Shown here: positions 48,242 to 56,341 of the stretch, in pieces
How the letters are laid out: the number at the start of each line of letters is the position of its first letter
How positions within the stretch are numbered: the first letter of the stretch is position 1
NCBI GenBank assembly: GCA_036502625.1
Contig: DASXYG010000095.1
Coordinates: 296,836-360,835, forward strand
DNA length: 64,000 bases
From: DASXYG01 sp036502625
Lineage (GTDB): Bacteria > Actinomycetota > Actinomycetes > Streptosporangiales > Streptosporangiaceae
Reading direction: 5' to 3'
Notes under the pieces: model-generated
Told to the model about the DNA's origin: nothing
The model's input: the letters and a program-made list of their open reading frames with translations, nothing else
Database searches by the model: none
Program-made: the position numbers and the translations under genes

Positions 48242-48691
48242 CTACCCGGCGTGGCAGACGGGCTCGGGACGCAGGCGCGCCATTGCGGCGTCCTCGGTCC
48301 ACTTCAGGTGCTTCTGCAGGTAGACGACCGTGCCGGAATCGGGTGCGGAGTCGACGCTGACGTCGTCCACGAGGGCCCGCATCAGCTCAAGGCCGCGGCC
48401 GCTCTCGGAGTCGGACGCCGCGTGGCCGATCGTCGCGGGATCGAAGCCGGCGCCCCGGTCGACGACCTTCAGGACGCAGCAGGTCTCGCCGATGCTGACG
48501 GCGACCTCGTACCTGCGGTCGGGGCCACCGTGATGGAGCGCGTTCGTGCACGCCTCGCTGGTGGCGATCAGGATGTCGGACGCACACTCGTCGGTTACGC
48601 CCAGTGCACGGAGTGTGTCGCCCAGGACTCGACGGATCACCGGAACGCTCAGGGTCTCCCTCGGTAGTTCGAGCGAGAACTTCATGTCCAC
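48242..48691 (-). CDS. RsbW-like ATP-binding protein (HATPase_c_2, anti-sigma-type kinase)
   Basis: GHKL ATPase of 149 residues resembling anti-sigma factors of the RsbW/SpoIIAB group. The N box is LIATSEACTNALHHG, the G1 box VVDRGAGFDP and the G2 box GRGLELMRALVDDVSV. I took GTG 48691 with AGAGGAG 6 bases upstream; ATG 48685 is possible. Such proteins phosphorylate anti-anti-sigma proteins or bind sigma factors, but no sigma or STAS gene is adjacent. It interrupts the usual purS-purQ-purL series, with a 99-base gap before and a hairpin after, so it may be its own unit. Confidence 0.85.
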   Translation of the reverse strand: MDMKFSLELPRETLSVPVIRRVLGDTLRALGVTDECASDILIATSEACTNALHHGGPDRRYEVAVSIGETCCVLKVVDRGAGFDPATIGHAASDSESGRGLELMRALVDDVSVDSAPDSGTVVYLQKHLKWTEDAAMARLRPEPVCHAG

Positions 48692-48790
48692 CGGCTGCTC
48701 CTCTGGGTGAGCCTCACATCAAAAAGGCTTCCCAAGTGGCAACTCGCGTAACCGCCGATGTGCCGTGTATCCGGCCACGCTCACACCGGG

Positions 48791-49060
48791 TCACCCGGCC
48801 GGTTCCCCGGCGACGTGGATCTCGTACGACTCGATCACCGGGTTGGCCAGAAGCGTCCCCGCCATCTCGCGGATCCGCCCGAGCGCGGCGTCATCAACGG
48901 GGCCCGCGACCTCGATCTCGAAGCGCTTTCCCTGGCGCACCGACTCGACCTGCGGAAAGCCCAGCCTGTGGGCGGCGCCGACGATGGCCTGGCCCTGGGG
49001 GTCGGCGATCTCCGGCTTGAGCATGACGTCGACGACGACCCGCGCCACGTGCTTCTCCAT
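48791..49060 (-). CDS. purS: Phosphoribosylformylglycinamidine synthase subunit PurS
   Basis: Small structural subunit that bridges PurQ and PurL, 89 residues. VARVVVDVMLKPEIADPQGQ and the alpha/beta segment LGFPQVESVRQGKRFEIEV are the family pattern. The ATG start follows GAAG-like purines. It is the upstream-most gene of the leftward pur group, divergent from the SigR-like sigma gene. Confidence 0.93.
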   Translation of the reverse strand: MEKHVARVVVDVMLKPEIADPQGQAIVGAAHRLGFPQVESVRQGKRFEIEVAGPVDDAALGRIREMAGTLLANPVIESYEIHVAGEPAG

Positions 49061-49246
49061 CCATGACTACACGTTGTGACCCGCCGAGCCTACGGGACGG
49101 CCGGACGGGCGCTCCCCCCGGACCGGGTCCGCGGACGTGACGGAGGTCACCGGCGGACCCGGTAATCACGAATCGGTATACGCGCGTCCTCCATCGGACC
49201 GGGTGAACGACGCGGCCCGGGTGGGGTCCACAGGCCGAATCTCAGA

Positions 49247-49831
49247 ATGGGAGTGACGATGCAGGCGATCTTGCAGGACGGTCCGCGTGAGCGGTTCGGT
49301 GCGGAGGCGATCCCGCTCACCGAACAGCTCTACCCGACCGCCCTGCGCATGACCCGCAACCCGGCCGACGCCGAGGACCTCGTACAGGAGACGTTCGCGA
49401 AGGCGTACGCCGCGTACGACAGGTTCGAGGAGGGCACGAACCTGCGGGCCTGGCTGTTCCGCATCCTCACCAACACGTTCCTGTCCTCCTACCGGAAACA
49501 GCGCCGCGCGCCGCACACCCAGTCCGCCGACGAGCTCCAGGACTGGCAACTGCGCGACGCCGCGTCGCACACGTCGTCCGGGCTGAAGTCCGCCGAGACC
49601 GAGGCGCTCGAGCACCTGCCCGACTCCGACGTCGTCCGCGCGCTGCGCGCCCTGCCCGAGGACCGCCGCGTCGCGGTCTACCTCGCCGACGTGGAGTGCC
49701 TGTCGTACAAGGAGATCGCCGACCAGATGGGCACGCCGGTCGGCACGGTCATGTCGCGGCTGCACCGCGGCCGGCGGCAGCTCCGCGAGATGCTGGCCGA
49801 CTACGCGCTCGAGCGCGGCACCGTGCGCTGA
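49247..49831 (+). CDS. SigR/SigH-type ECF sigma factor
   Basis: Sigma factor of the oxidative (thiol) stress group, 194 residues. Region 2 is TALRMTRNPADAEDLVQETF and AKAYAAYDRFEEGTNLRAWL, nearly identical to SigR proteins; region 4 has DVECLSYKEIADQMGTPVGT and VMSRLHRGRRQLREML. ATG 49247 and ATG 49259 are both possible; the latter has GGGAG 5 bases upstream. In related genomes an rsrA anti-sigma gene follows. Here the next 330 bases hold no ORF with the HxxxCxxC motif, and the following gene is a dehydrogenase subunit. Confidence 0.88.
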   Translation: MGVTMQAILQDGPRERFGAEAIPLTEQLYPTALRMTRNPADAEDLVQETFAKAYAAYDRFEEGTNLRAWLFRILTNTFLSSYRKQRRAPHTQSADELQDWQLRDAASHTSSGLKSAETEALEHLPDSDVVRALRALPEDRRVAVYLADVECLSYKEIADQMGTPVGTVMSRLHRGRRQLREMLADYALERGTVR

Positions 49832-49850
49832 CCCCCGCACCGCCCCACCC

Positions 49851-49884
49851 GGAGGCCGTCTCGGCACGTTCGAGGCGGCCTTCC
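49851..49884 (+). terminator. Hairpin after the SigR-like gene
   Basis: AGGCCGTCTCG pairs with CGAGGCGGCCT (one G-U wobble) around GCACGTT, starting 20 bases after the stop. The outer GGA/TTCC can add pairs. It suggests the sigma gene ends here as a single transcript. Confidence 0.6.
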
Positions 49885-50164
49885 GCGTGCCCTGGGGAAA
49901 CGCGCCGCGAAACTCCTTGGAAGTCCTCACAACACGGCGCCGACCACGCCGGGGCATAGTTGGCGGCCAAGGGGGATGACGCCGTCCGCGACAGAACGCG
50001 GACCACACGATGACGGCGGGTACACCCCCGTACGAAGGGGTTGCGTCAAGGGCTATGCGGTCTGTCACCATTGCCAAAACCACATCGGTACTTCGCAGCA
50101 CGCGAAGCCGGGCGGCCGGACGCGGCGACCCCGTTCACCGGCCCCTAGCGACGAGGAGTGGCTC
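49885..50164. other. Non-coding gap before the dehydrogenase operon
   Basis: With the hairpin this is part of a 333-base stretch without a gene. The frame of the E1alpha gene is open from 49976, but that part (Cys/His/Arg-rich) does not look like the conserved enzyme start. I see no clear promoter consensus; TTGCCA at 50073 has no matching -10 box. The last 12 bases contain GAGGAG, the ribosome site of the next gene. Confidence 0.5.
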
Positions 50165-51328
50165 GTGACCGTCGATACCTCGAACGGCGCGGTCCCCGCG
50201 GGAAGCAGCCCCCGATCGGGCACTGACCCTGCGGCATCCGCACCCCAGCTCGTCCAACTGCTGACCCCCGAGGGGGAACGGGTCGAGCATCCGGACTACC
50301 CGCTGGAGGTGAGCGCGGAGGAGGTCCGCGCCATCTACCGCGATCTCGTGCTCGTACGCCGCATCGACACCGAGGCCATCGCCCTCCAGCGGCAGGGCGA
50401 GCTGGCGCTGTGGGCGTCGCTGCTCGGCCAGGAGGCCGCGCAGATCGGGTCGGGGCGGGCGCTTGAACCCCGCGACATGGCCTTCCCGACGTACCGGGAG
50501 CACGGCGTGGCCTGGGTGCGCGGCGTCGACCCCGTGACGCTGATGCGCATGTGGCGCGGCGTCAACATGGGCGGCTGGGACCCCGCCGAGCACAACTTCC
50601 ACCTGTACACGATCGTCATCGGCAACCAGACGCTGCACGCCGTCGGCTACGCCATGGGCGTCCAGCGCGACGGCAACGTCGGCGACGCCGACGGCGAGGC
50701 CGTCATCGCCTACTTCGGCGACGGCGCCTCCAGCCAGGGCGACGTCAGCGAGGCGTTCAACTTCGCGGCCGTCTACAACGCGCCGGTCGTGTTCTTCTGC
50801 CAGAACAACCAGTGGGCGATCTCCGAGCCCACCGAGCGGCAGACCCGCACCCCGCTGTACCACCGGGCCGCCGGATTCGGCTTCCCCGGCGTACGCGTCG
50901 ACGGCAACGACGTCTTCGCGTGCATGGCCGTCACGCGCGCGGCGCTGCGCGCGGCGCGCGAGGGCCAGGGGCCGATGCTCATCGAGGCGTTCACGTACCG
51001 CATGGGCGCGCACACCACCAACGACGACCCGACCCGCTACCGGCTGGCCGCCGACGTCGAGACGTGGAAGCTGCGCGACCCGATCGAGCGCGTGAAGGCG
51101 TACCTCGCCCGCAACCAACTCGCCGACCAGGCCTTCTTCACGGAGGTCGACGACGAGGCCGGCGAGCTCGCGGCGCGGATCCGCCGCGAGGTGCGCGCCA
51201 TGCCCGAGCCCGCGCCCGAGACGATCTTCGAGCACGTCTACGCCGAACCGCACGCGCTGATCGAGGCCGAACGCGCCGAGTTCGCGGCGTACCACGCGTC
51301 CTTCGATGCCGAGGAGGCCGGGCGATGA
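50165..51328 (+). CDS. pdhA: Pyruvate / 2-oxoacid dehydrogenase E1 component, alpha subunit
   Basis: TPP-dependent decarboxylase subunit, 387 residues. The TPP-binding motif is GDGASSQGDVSEAFNFAAVY ending in FFCQNNQWAIS; FPTYREHGVAWVRGVDP and the phosphorylation-loop analogue YRMGAHTTNDDPTRYR follow. GAGGAG lies 6 bases before the chosen GTG. Its stop overlaps the E1beta ATG (ATGA). With E1beta and E2 it forms the decarboxylating part of a pyruvate or branched-chain 2-oxoacid complex; the two are hard to separate by sequence. Confidence 0.9.
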   Translation: MTVDTSNGAVPAGSSPRSGTDPAASAPQLVQLLTPEGERVEHPDYPLEVSAEEVRAIYRDLVLVRRIDTEAIALQRQGELALWASLLGQEAAQIGSGRALEPRDMAFPTYREHGVAWVRGVDPVTLMRMWRGVNMGGWDPAEHNFHLYTIVIGNQTLHAVGYAMGVQRDGNVGDADGEAVIAYFGDGASSQGDVSEAFNFAAVYNAPVVFFCQNNQWAISEPTERQTRTPLYHRAAGFGFPGVRVDGNDVFACMAVTRAALRAAREGQGPMLIEAFTYRMGAHTTNDDPTRYRLAADVETWKLRDPIERVKAYLARNQLADQAFFTEVDDEAGELAARIRREVRAMPEPAPETIFEHVYAEPHALIEAERAEFAAYHASFDAEEAGR

Positions 51329-52308
51329 CCACGCTGACGCTGGGCAAGGCGATGAACGCGGGGCTGCGCGCGGCCATGGAGAACGACCCCAAGGTCGTGA
51401 TCATGGGCGAGGACGTCGGGCGGCTCGGCGGCGTGTTCCGCATCACCGACGGGCTGCAGAAGGACTTCGGCGAGGACCGCGTGATCGACACGCCGCTCGC
51501 CGAGTCGGGCATCGTCGGCACCGCGATCGGGCTGGCGCTGCGCGGCTACCGGCCGGTCGTGGAGATCCAGTTCGACGGCTTCGTGTTCCCTGCGTTCGAC
51601 CAGATCGTGTCGCAGCTCGCCAAGATGCACATGCGGTCGCAGGGGCTGGTGCGGCTGCCGGTCGTCATCCGCATCCCGTACGGCGGCGGCATCGGCGCGG
51701 TCGAGCACCACAGCGAGTCGCCGGAGGCGCTGTTCACGCACGTCGCCGGGTTGCGGGTGGTGTCGTGCGCGAACCCGCTCGACGCGTACGTCATGATCCA
51801 GCAGGCCATCGCGTCCGACGACCCGGTGATCTTCTTCGAGCCGAAGCGGCGCTACTACGAGAAGGCCGACATCGACACCGAGGGCGCCGTCGCCGCCGCG
51901 CCGCCGCTGCACACCACGCGGGTGGCCAGGCCCGGCACCGACGCCACGGTGCTGGCGTACGGCTCCATGGTGAAGACGGCGCTCCAGGCCGCCGAGGCCG
52001 CCGCCGAGGACGGCCGCGACGTCGAGGTGCTCGACCTCCGCACGCTGTCCCCGCTGGACGTCGAGACGATCAGCGCGTCGGTGAACCGCACCGGCCGGTG
52101 CGTCATCGCCCACGAGGCGCCGGTGTTCGGCGGCATCGGCGGCGAGATCGCCGCGCGCATCACGGAGGCGTGCTTCTACCGGCTCGAGGCGCCGGTGCTG
52201 CGCGTCGGCGGCTACGCCACGCCGTACCCGCCGGCCCGGATCGAGGAGCACTACCTCCCCGATCTGGACCGCATCTGTGACGCCGTCGACCGTACGTTCG
52301 CATACTAG
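51325..52308 (+). CDS. pdhB: 2-oxoacid dehydrogenase E1 component, beta subunit
   Basis: Partner of E1alpha, 327 residues. MGEDVGRLGGVFRITDGL, DTPLAESGIVGTAIGLAL and EIQFDGFVFPAFDQIVSQLA are typical of the E1beta pyrimidine domain; the C-terminal transketolase domain has VLDLRTLSPLD and VIAHEAPVFGGIGGEIAA. Start and upstream stop overlap. The E2 gene follows after 11 bases. Confidence 0.92.
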   Translation: MTTLTLGKAMNAGLRAAMENDPKVVIMGEDVGRLGGVFRITDGLQKDFGEDRVIDTPLAESGIVGTAIGLALRGYRPVVEIQFDGFVFPAFDQIVSQLAKMHMRSQGLVRLPVVIRIPYGGGIGAVEHHSESPEALFTHVAGLRVVSCANPLDAYVMIQQAIASDDPVIFFEPKRRYYEKADIDTEGAVAAAPPLHTTRVARPGTDATVLAYGSMVKTALQAAEAAAEDGRDVEVLDLRTLSPLDVETISASVNRTGRCVIAHEAPVFGGIGGEIAARITEACFYRLEAPVLRVGGYATPYPPARIEEHYLPDLDRICDAVDRTFAY

Positions 52309-52319
52309 GAGCCGCCGCG

Positions 52320-53627
52320 ATGACGCAGGGACTTCAGTTCAAGCTCCCCGACGTCGGCGAAGGGCTGACCGAGGCGGACATCATCAAGTGGCATGTGGCG
52401 GTCGGCGACCCGGTGCACGACGGGCAGACGATCGTCGAGATCGAGACGGCGAAGTCCGTGGTCGAGCTGCCCTGCCCGTACGACGGGGTGGTGGCCGAGC
52501 TGCTGGCCGCCGAGGGCGAGACGGTCGACGTGGGCTCGGTGATCATCACCGTGACGCCCGAGGGGGCGGAGGCGCCCGCCCCCGCCGCTTCCCCTGAGCC
52601 CGACGCCGAGCCCGCCGAAGGCGGGGAGGCGGAGGAGAAGCCCACCGTGCTGGTGGGCTACGGCGTACGGCCCGACTCCACGAAGCGCCGCCCCCGCCGC
52701 CGCGGCGGTGACGGCGCGGCGGCGCCCCAGCGGATGGCGGGCGGCGCGGCACCTGACGTGCTCGTGCTGGCCAAGCCGCCCGTGCGGAAGCTGGCCAAGG
52801 ACCTCGGGGTGGATCTCGGGGGCGTCAGCCCGACCGGGCCGAACGGGACGATCTCGCGCGCCGATGTCGAGGCCGCGGCGACCGCGCCCGCGGAGCCCGT
52901 ACGCACCGCGCCGCTCGGCGGTGGGCCGCGCGAGGAGCGGATCCCGGTCAAGGGCGTGCGGAAGTTCACCGCCACGGCCATGGTGAACAGCGCGTTCACC
53001 GCGCCGCACGTCACCGAGTTCCTCCAGGTCGACGTCACCGAGACGATGGAGGCGGTGCGCCGGATGCGCGCGCTGCCGGACTTCGCCGACGTCAAGGTCT
53101 CGCCGCTGCTCCTGGTGGCGAAGGCCGTGCTCGTCGCCATGCGGCGCTATCCCATGGCGAACGCGGCCTGGGACGACGCAGCGCAAGAGATCGTGGTCAA
53201 GCACTACGTGAACCTGGGCGTCGCGGTGGCCACCGACCGCGGCCTGGTCGTGCCGAACGTCAAGGACGCGCACGCGCTGTCCCTGCCGGACCTCGCCCGC
53301 GCCCTCGCCGAGCTGACCCGGAAGACCCGCGACGGCAAGGCGCAGCCCGCGGACCAGCAGGGCGGCACGGTGACGATCACGAACGTCGGGGTGTTCGGGG
53401 TGGACGCGGGCACCCCGATCCTCAACCCCGGCGAGTCGGCGATCCTGGCGTTCGGCCAGGTGCGCGAGCTGCCGTGGGTGGTCGACGGCCAGGTGGTGCC
53501 GCGCCAGGTCACCACGCTGGCGCTGTCGTTCGACCACCGGGTCGTCGACGGCGAGCTCGGTTCGTACGTCCTGCGCGACATCGGGGCCATGCTCCACGAC
53601 CCGATGACGATGCTCGCCTGGGGCTGA
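52320..53627 (+). CDS. pdhC: 2-oxoacid dehydrogenase E2 component (dihydrolipoamide acyltransferase)
   Basis: Core of the complex, 435 residues. One lipoyl domain is at 1-80 with Lys45 in IETAKSVVELP. A Pro/Ala/Glu linker is followed by the E1/E3-binding domain (KPPVRKLAKDLGVDLGGVSP, about 145-180). The catalytic domain ends in LALSFDHRVVDGELGSYV with the active-site His. E3 (dihydrolipoamide dehydrogenase) is not encoded here and must come from elsewhere. The gene ends next to a convergent DapA-like gene. Confidence 0.93.
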   Translation: MTQGLQFKLPDVGEGLTEADIIKWHVAVGDPVHDGQTIVEIETAKSVVELPCPYDGVVAELLAAEGETVDVGSVIITVTPEGAEAPAPAASPEPDAEPAEGGEAEEKPTVLVGYGVRPDSTKRRPRRRGGDGAAAPQRMAGGAAPDVLVLAKPPVRKLAKDLGVDLGGVSPTGPNGTISRADVEAAATAPAEPVRTAPLGGGPREERIPVKGVRKFTATAMVNSAFTAPHVTEFLQVDVTETMEAVRRMRALPDFADVKVSPLLLVAKAVLVAMRRYPMANAAWDDAAQEIVVKHYVNLGVAVATDRGLVVPNVKDAHALSLPDLARALAELTRKTRDGKAQPADQQGGTVTITNVGVFGVDAGTPILNPGESAILAFGQVRELPWVVDGQVVPRQVTTLALSFDHRVVDGELGSYVLRDIGAMLHDPMTMLAWG

Positions 53628-53628
53628 C

Positions 53629-54549
53629 CTAGCCCACCCGCCGCCCGGCCCAGCTCAGGATCAGCGGGTCGCGGCGGCGGGCGTGGTCGAGCAGGCCGGC
53701 GCGTACGGGCGGCGGCAGCGGCGTCAGCGGGCTGCGGGTGGCCTCGCTGGCGATGATGCCGCCCTCGTACATCAGCGCCTTCGCGGCGCGCAGCCCGCAC
53801 TGCCGGTTCTCGTAGTGGATCAGCGGGAGGTGCCGCTCCCACAGGTCGACGGCGGTGTCGCGGTCGCCGGACCGGTACGCGCGCACCACACGGACGAGGA
53901 CCTCGGGCAGTGTGCAGCTCGGCATCGTGCCGACCGCGCCGGCGTCGAGGTCGGGCAGCAGCGTCACCGACTCCTCGCCGTCGCACGGGCCCGGCAGGGC
54001 GTCGCCGGCCAGCTCGATGACCGCGCGCAGCTTGTCGGCCGCGCCCGGCATCTCGGCCTTGACGTGGGTGATGTTCGGGATCTCGCGGGCCAGCCCGGCC
54101 AGCTCGGCGGCGGACAGCCGGGTGGTGCTCATCGGCGCGTCCTGCACCATGATCGGGATGTCGACGGCCTCGGCCACGGTGTGGAAGTACGCGCGCACCT
54201 GGTCGTACGGGACGCTCATCGTCGCGCCGTGGTACGGCGGCATGAGCATCACCATGGCGGCGCCGAGCCCGGCCGCGCGCCGCGCCCGCTCGGCCGCGAC
54301 GCGGGCGCTGAAGTGGCTGGCCGTGATGATCACCGGGAGCCGCCCCGCGGCCCGCGCGAGCACCCGCTCGGCCACCAGCTCGCGCTCATGGTCGGTCAGC
54401 GAGAACTGCTCGGAGTAGTTCGCCAGCACGCAGACGGCGTCCGCCCCGGCGTCGGCCAGGAAGTCCACCACGTTGTCCTGGCTGGCGAGATCGAGCGACC
54501 CGTTGTCGTGGAAGGTCGTCGGGGCCACGGGGAACACGCCTGCCAGCAT
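53629..54549 (-). CDS. DapA/NanA-superfamily aldolase
   Basis: Class I aldolase-fold protein of 306 residues. The Schiff-base lysine is Lys164 in THVKAEMPG. The substrate-carboxylate loop after PVIITASHFSARVAAE is present, but the catalytic Tyr segment of true dihydrodipicolinate synthase is changed (IMVQDAPMSTT at about 134-144), so lysine synthesis is unlikely. A hydroxyglutarate, keto-deoxy-sugar or similar aldolase or dehydratase is more likely. It is 29 bases downstream of the Dabb gene and may be cotranscribed. Confidence 0.82.
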   Translation of the reverse strand: MLAGVFPVAPTTFHDNGSLDLASQDNVVDFLADAGADAVCVLANYSEQFSLTDHERELVAERVLARAAGRLPVIITASHFSARVAAERARRAAGLGAAMVMLMPPYHGATMSVPYDQVRAYFHTVAEAVDIPIMVQDAPMSTTRLSAAELAGLAREIPNITHVKAEMPGAADKLRAVIELAGDALPGPCDGEESVTLLPDLDAGAVGTMPSCTLPEVLVRVVRAYRSGDRDTAVDLWERHLPLIHYENRQCGLRAAKALMYEGGIIASEATRSPLTPLPPPVRAGLLDHARRRDPLILSWAGRRVG

Positions 54550-54578
54550 CTGGTCCTCCGCCGGGGGGTTCGTGCGGG

Positions 54579-54875
54579 CTAGTCCAGTTCGTACTGGACC
54601 GCGGTGCGGGACGCGACGATCGGGGTGATGCAGGCCTCGATGATGGCGCGGTGATCGGGATTGTCGCGGTAGACGAGGTAGTCGTCGACGTCGGCGAAGT
54701 CGGCCACGACCGCGAAGTCGGCGTTGCCGGGGTTGACGCCGGCGTCGGGCCCGAAGTGGTAGCCGCGCAGCTCGGCGATCTTCCCGGGGAGGGTGGCGAG
54801 CTGGTCGGCGACCGTACGCCGCTGCTCCTCTGTGGTGCCGTCTTTCCAGGAGAACATCACAACGTGACGGAACAT
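54579..54875 (-). CDS. Dabb-family (stress-responsive A/B barrel) protein
   Basis: Small dimeric ferredoxin-like barrel of 98 residues. It opens with FRHVVMFSWKDGTTEEQRRT, has the middle GYHFGPDAGVNPGNADFAVV and ends DDYLVYRDNPDHRAII, the usual pattern. Members bind or degrade small aromatic or polyketide compounds, or have unknown function. It precedes the DapA-like gene by 29 bases on the same strand, which hints at a shared catabolic role. Confidence 0.85.
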   Translation of the reverse strand: MFRHVVMFSWKDGTTEEQRRTVADQLATLPGKIAELRGYHFGPDAGVNPGNADFAVVADFADVDDYLVYRDNPDHRAIIEACITPIVASRTAVQYELD

Positions 54876-54918
54876 CCGCCCATCCCTTCGCTCGCCGGTT
54901 CAGGGCAAGGCTAACCGC

Positions 54919-55134
54919 CTACATGGGCGGGGTGTTCTCGTCGCGGAAGGAGTCGTTGGACGACGACCGGGGGCGGCGCTGCATCAAGATGATGTTGAGG
55001 ACCAGCACGGCCACGCCGACGACCATGAGGATCACGCCGATCGCCTGGAGGTCGACGCCGCTGAGGTGCGCGGTGATCGCGAACTTGAAGATCGCACCGA
55101 GAGTGATCAGGAAGATGCTGACCCCGATGCCCAT
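54919..55134 (-). CDS. DUF6458 family small membrane protein
   Basis: A 71-residue protein with two membrane helices (GIGVSIFLITLGAIFKFAIT and IGVILMVVGVAVLVLNIILM) and a charged tail of Arg/Ser/Asp. The short helix-loop-helix matches DUF6458, widespread in actinobacteria and of unknown function. GGAGGATC precedes the ATG. Confidence 0.85.
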   Translation of the reverse strand: MGIGVSIFLITLGAIFKFAITAHLSGVDLQAIGVILMVVGVAVLVLNIILMQRRPRSSSNDSFRDENTPPM

Positions 55135-55204
55135 GCCTGATCCTCCGGGAGGCGCTGCGGTACTGGCTGCACACCCTACCGGAGTCGGCGGTGGATAAGG
55201 GCTT

Positions 55205-55807
55205 TCAGCCGTCCACCTCGGCGCCGCGGTGCTGCGCGAGGACGATCGCCTGGATCATGGTCACCTTGACGTCGCGCAGGTCGAGGGTGCGGGTCTCGAC
55301 GGCGTTGAGGTCGGCGCCGCGGAGGTCGGCGCCGCGCAGCTCGGCGAGCTCGAGCCGGGCGTGGCCGAGGTTCGCGTCGCGCAGCACGGTCTTGCGGAGG
55401 TCGGCGTCGGTGAGGTCGGCGTACGCCAGGTTCACGTCGGACAGGTCGAGCCCGGCGAGGTCGGCGCCGCGCAGCCCGACGTAGGACCAGTCGCCGCCGC
55501 GGACGGTCAGCGGGCGCATGCGGGTGGACGCGAACTCGCTGCCGGTCATCTTGCAGCCGTCGAAGGTCGCGTCGAACAGGGAGGCGCGGCTGAACGTGCA
55601 GCGCAGGAACGCGGTCGTGCGGTGCCGCGAGGCGTTCAGGCGCGCGCCGGAGAAGTCGCACTCCTCGAAGACGGCGTTCTCCGTACGCGCCTCGGTGAGG
55701 TCGGCGTCGAAGAACCGGCATTTGCGGTAGTGCCCGTTGCCGAGCTCCTGCCCGTACCAGTCGACACCGGCGAAGTCCTCGCTGTCGTACGTCTCCCGTT
55801 CCACCAC
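55205..55807 (-). CDS. Pentapeptide-repeat protein
   Basis: Right-handed quadrilateral beta-helix of 200 residues built from A(D/N)LXX repeats: DADLTEARTENAVFEECDFS in the first part, then GADLAGLDLSDVNLAYADLT, DADLRKTVLRDANLGHARLE and RGADLRGADLNAVE in the second. Two repeat stretches are separated by a less regular segment near residues 95-115. There is no signal peptide. Gyrase-protecting Qnr/MfpA proteins share the fold, but most family members have no known role. Confidence 0.85.
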   Translation of the reverse strand: MVERETYDSEDFAGVDWYGQELGNGHYRKCRFFDADLTEARTENAVFEECDFSGARLNASRHRTTAFLRCTFSRASLFDATFDGCKMTGSEFASTRMRPLTVRGGDWSYVGLRGADLAGLDLSDVNLAYADLTDADLRKTVLRDANLGHARLELAELRGADLRGADLNAVETRTLDLRDVKVTMIQAIVLAQHRGAEVDG

Positions 55808-55816
55808 GCCCCGACC

Positions 55817-56260
55817 CTACGGGTGGGCACCGACATCCCCTTCCCGCCCCTCCATCCACTCCCCCACGCTGTGCCGGGCCGCGAGCACGATGACGGCCGC
55901 GCCGACGACGATCTCGCCGATGCCCGCCACCGCTCCGGCGAAGATGTTGATGAACCCGTAGACGATCGTGACGACCTCGAGGGCCATCACCGAGCGGCGG
56001 GCCCAGAACCGTCCGCGGGCGACGACCGACGCGGCGAGCACCACCGCGGCCACCGCGCAGACGAGGCTGACCATGCCGAGGACGTACGTGATGCCCGGCA
56101 CGTCCTGGCCGTGGTCGAAGCGGCTCTTGACCTCCACGGCCGTCCCCACGAGCCCGAGCACCGTGGCGGCGGCCTGAACGTAGAGGATCACGCGCACGGC
56201 GCGCAGGGGGCCCGGTGCGGTGCCCGCCGGGCGCGGGTTCGGCTCTGCCATCGGATTCAT
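55817..56260 (-). CDS. Four-helix membrane protein of unknown function
   Basis: A 147-residue protein with four hydrophobic helices (RVILYVQAAATVLGLVGTAV, VLGMVSLVCAVAAVVLAASV, SVMALEVVTIVYGFINIFAG, IGEIVVGAAVIVLAARHSVG) and a Pro-rich cytoplasmic start. I took ATG 56260, with GGAG 6 bases upstream; an in-frame earlier start at 56314 lies in non-conserved sequence. It ends 9 bases before the pentapeptide gene. Confidence 0.7.
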   Translation of the reverse strand: MNPMAEPNPRPAGTAPGPLRAVRVILYVQAAATVLGLVGTAVEVKSRFDHGQDVPGITYVLGMVSLVCAVAAVVLAASVVARGRFWARRSVMALEVVTIVYGFINIFAGAVAGIGEIVVGAAVIVLAARHSVGEWMEGREGDVGAHP

Positions 56261-56341
56261 CTCCCACTCCGGCGGACGGACGGGGGGGACCGCCCGGTCC
56301 GGAACGCTAGCCACGCGCGCCGGGACCGGTCCCGGCGCGGA

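Noticed and set aside
49976..50164. Earlier in-frame start of the E1alpha gene, adding 63 residues with HHCQNH
   Set aside because: The added part is not like E1alpha and the GTG at 50165 has a good GAGGAG site. The Cys/His cluster was considered as a zinc finger or RsrA trace but lacks the HxxxCxxC spacing.
53629..54549. Calling the aldolase dapA
   Set aside because: The catalytic Tyr segment of dihydrodipicolinate synthase is replaced by VQDAPMST.
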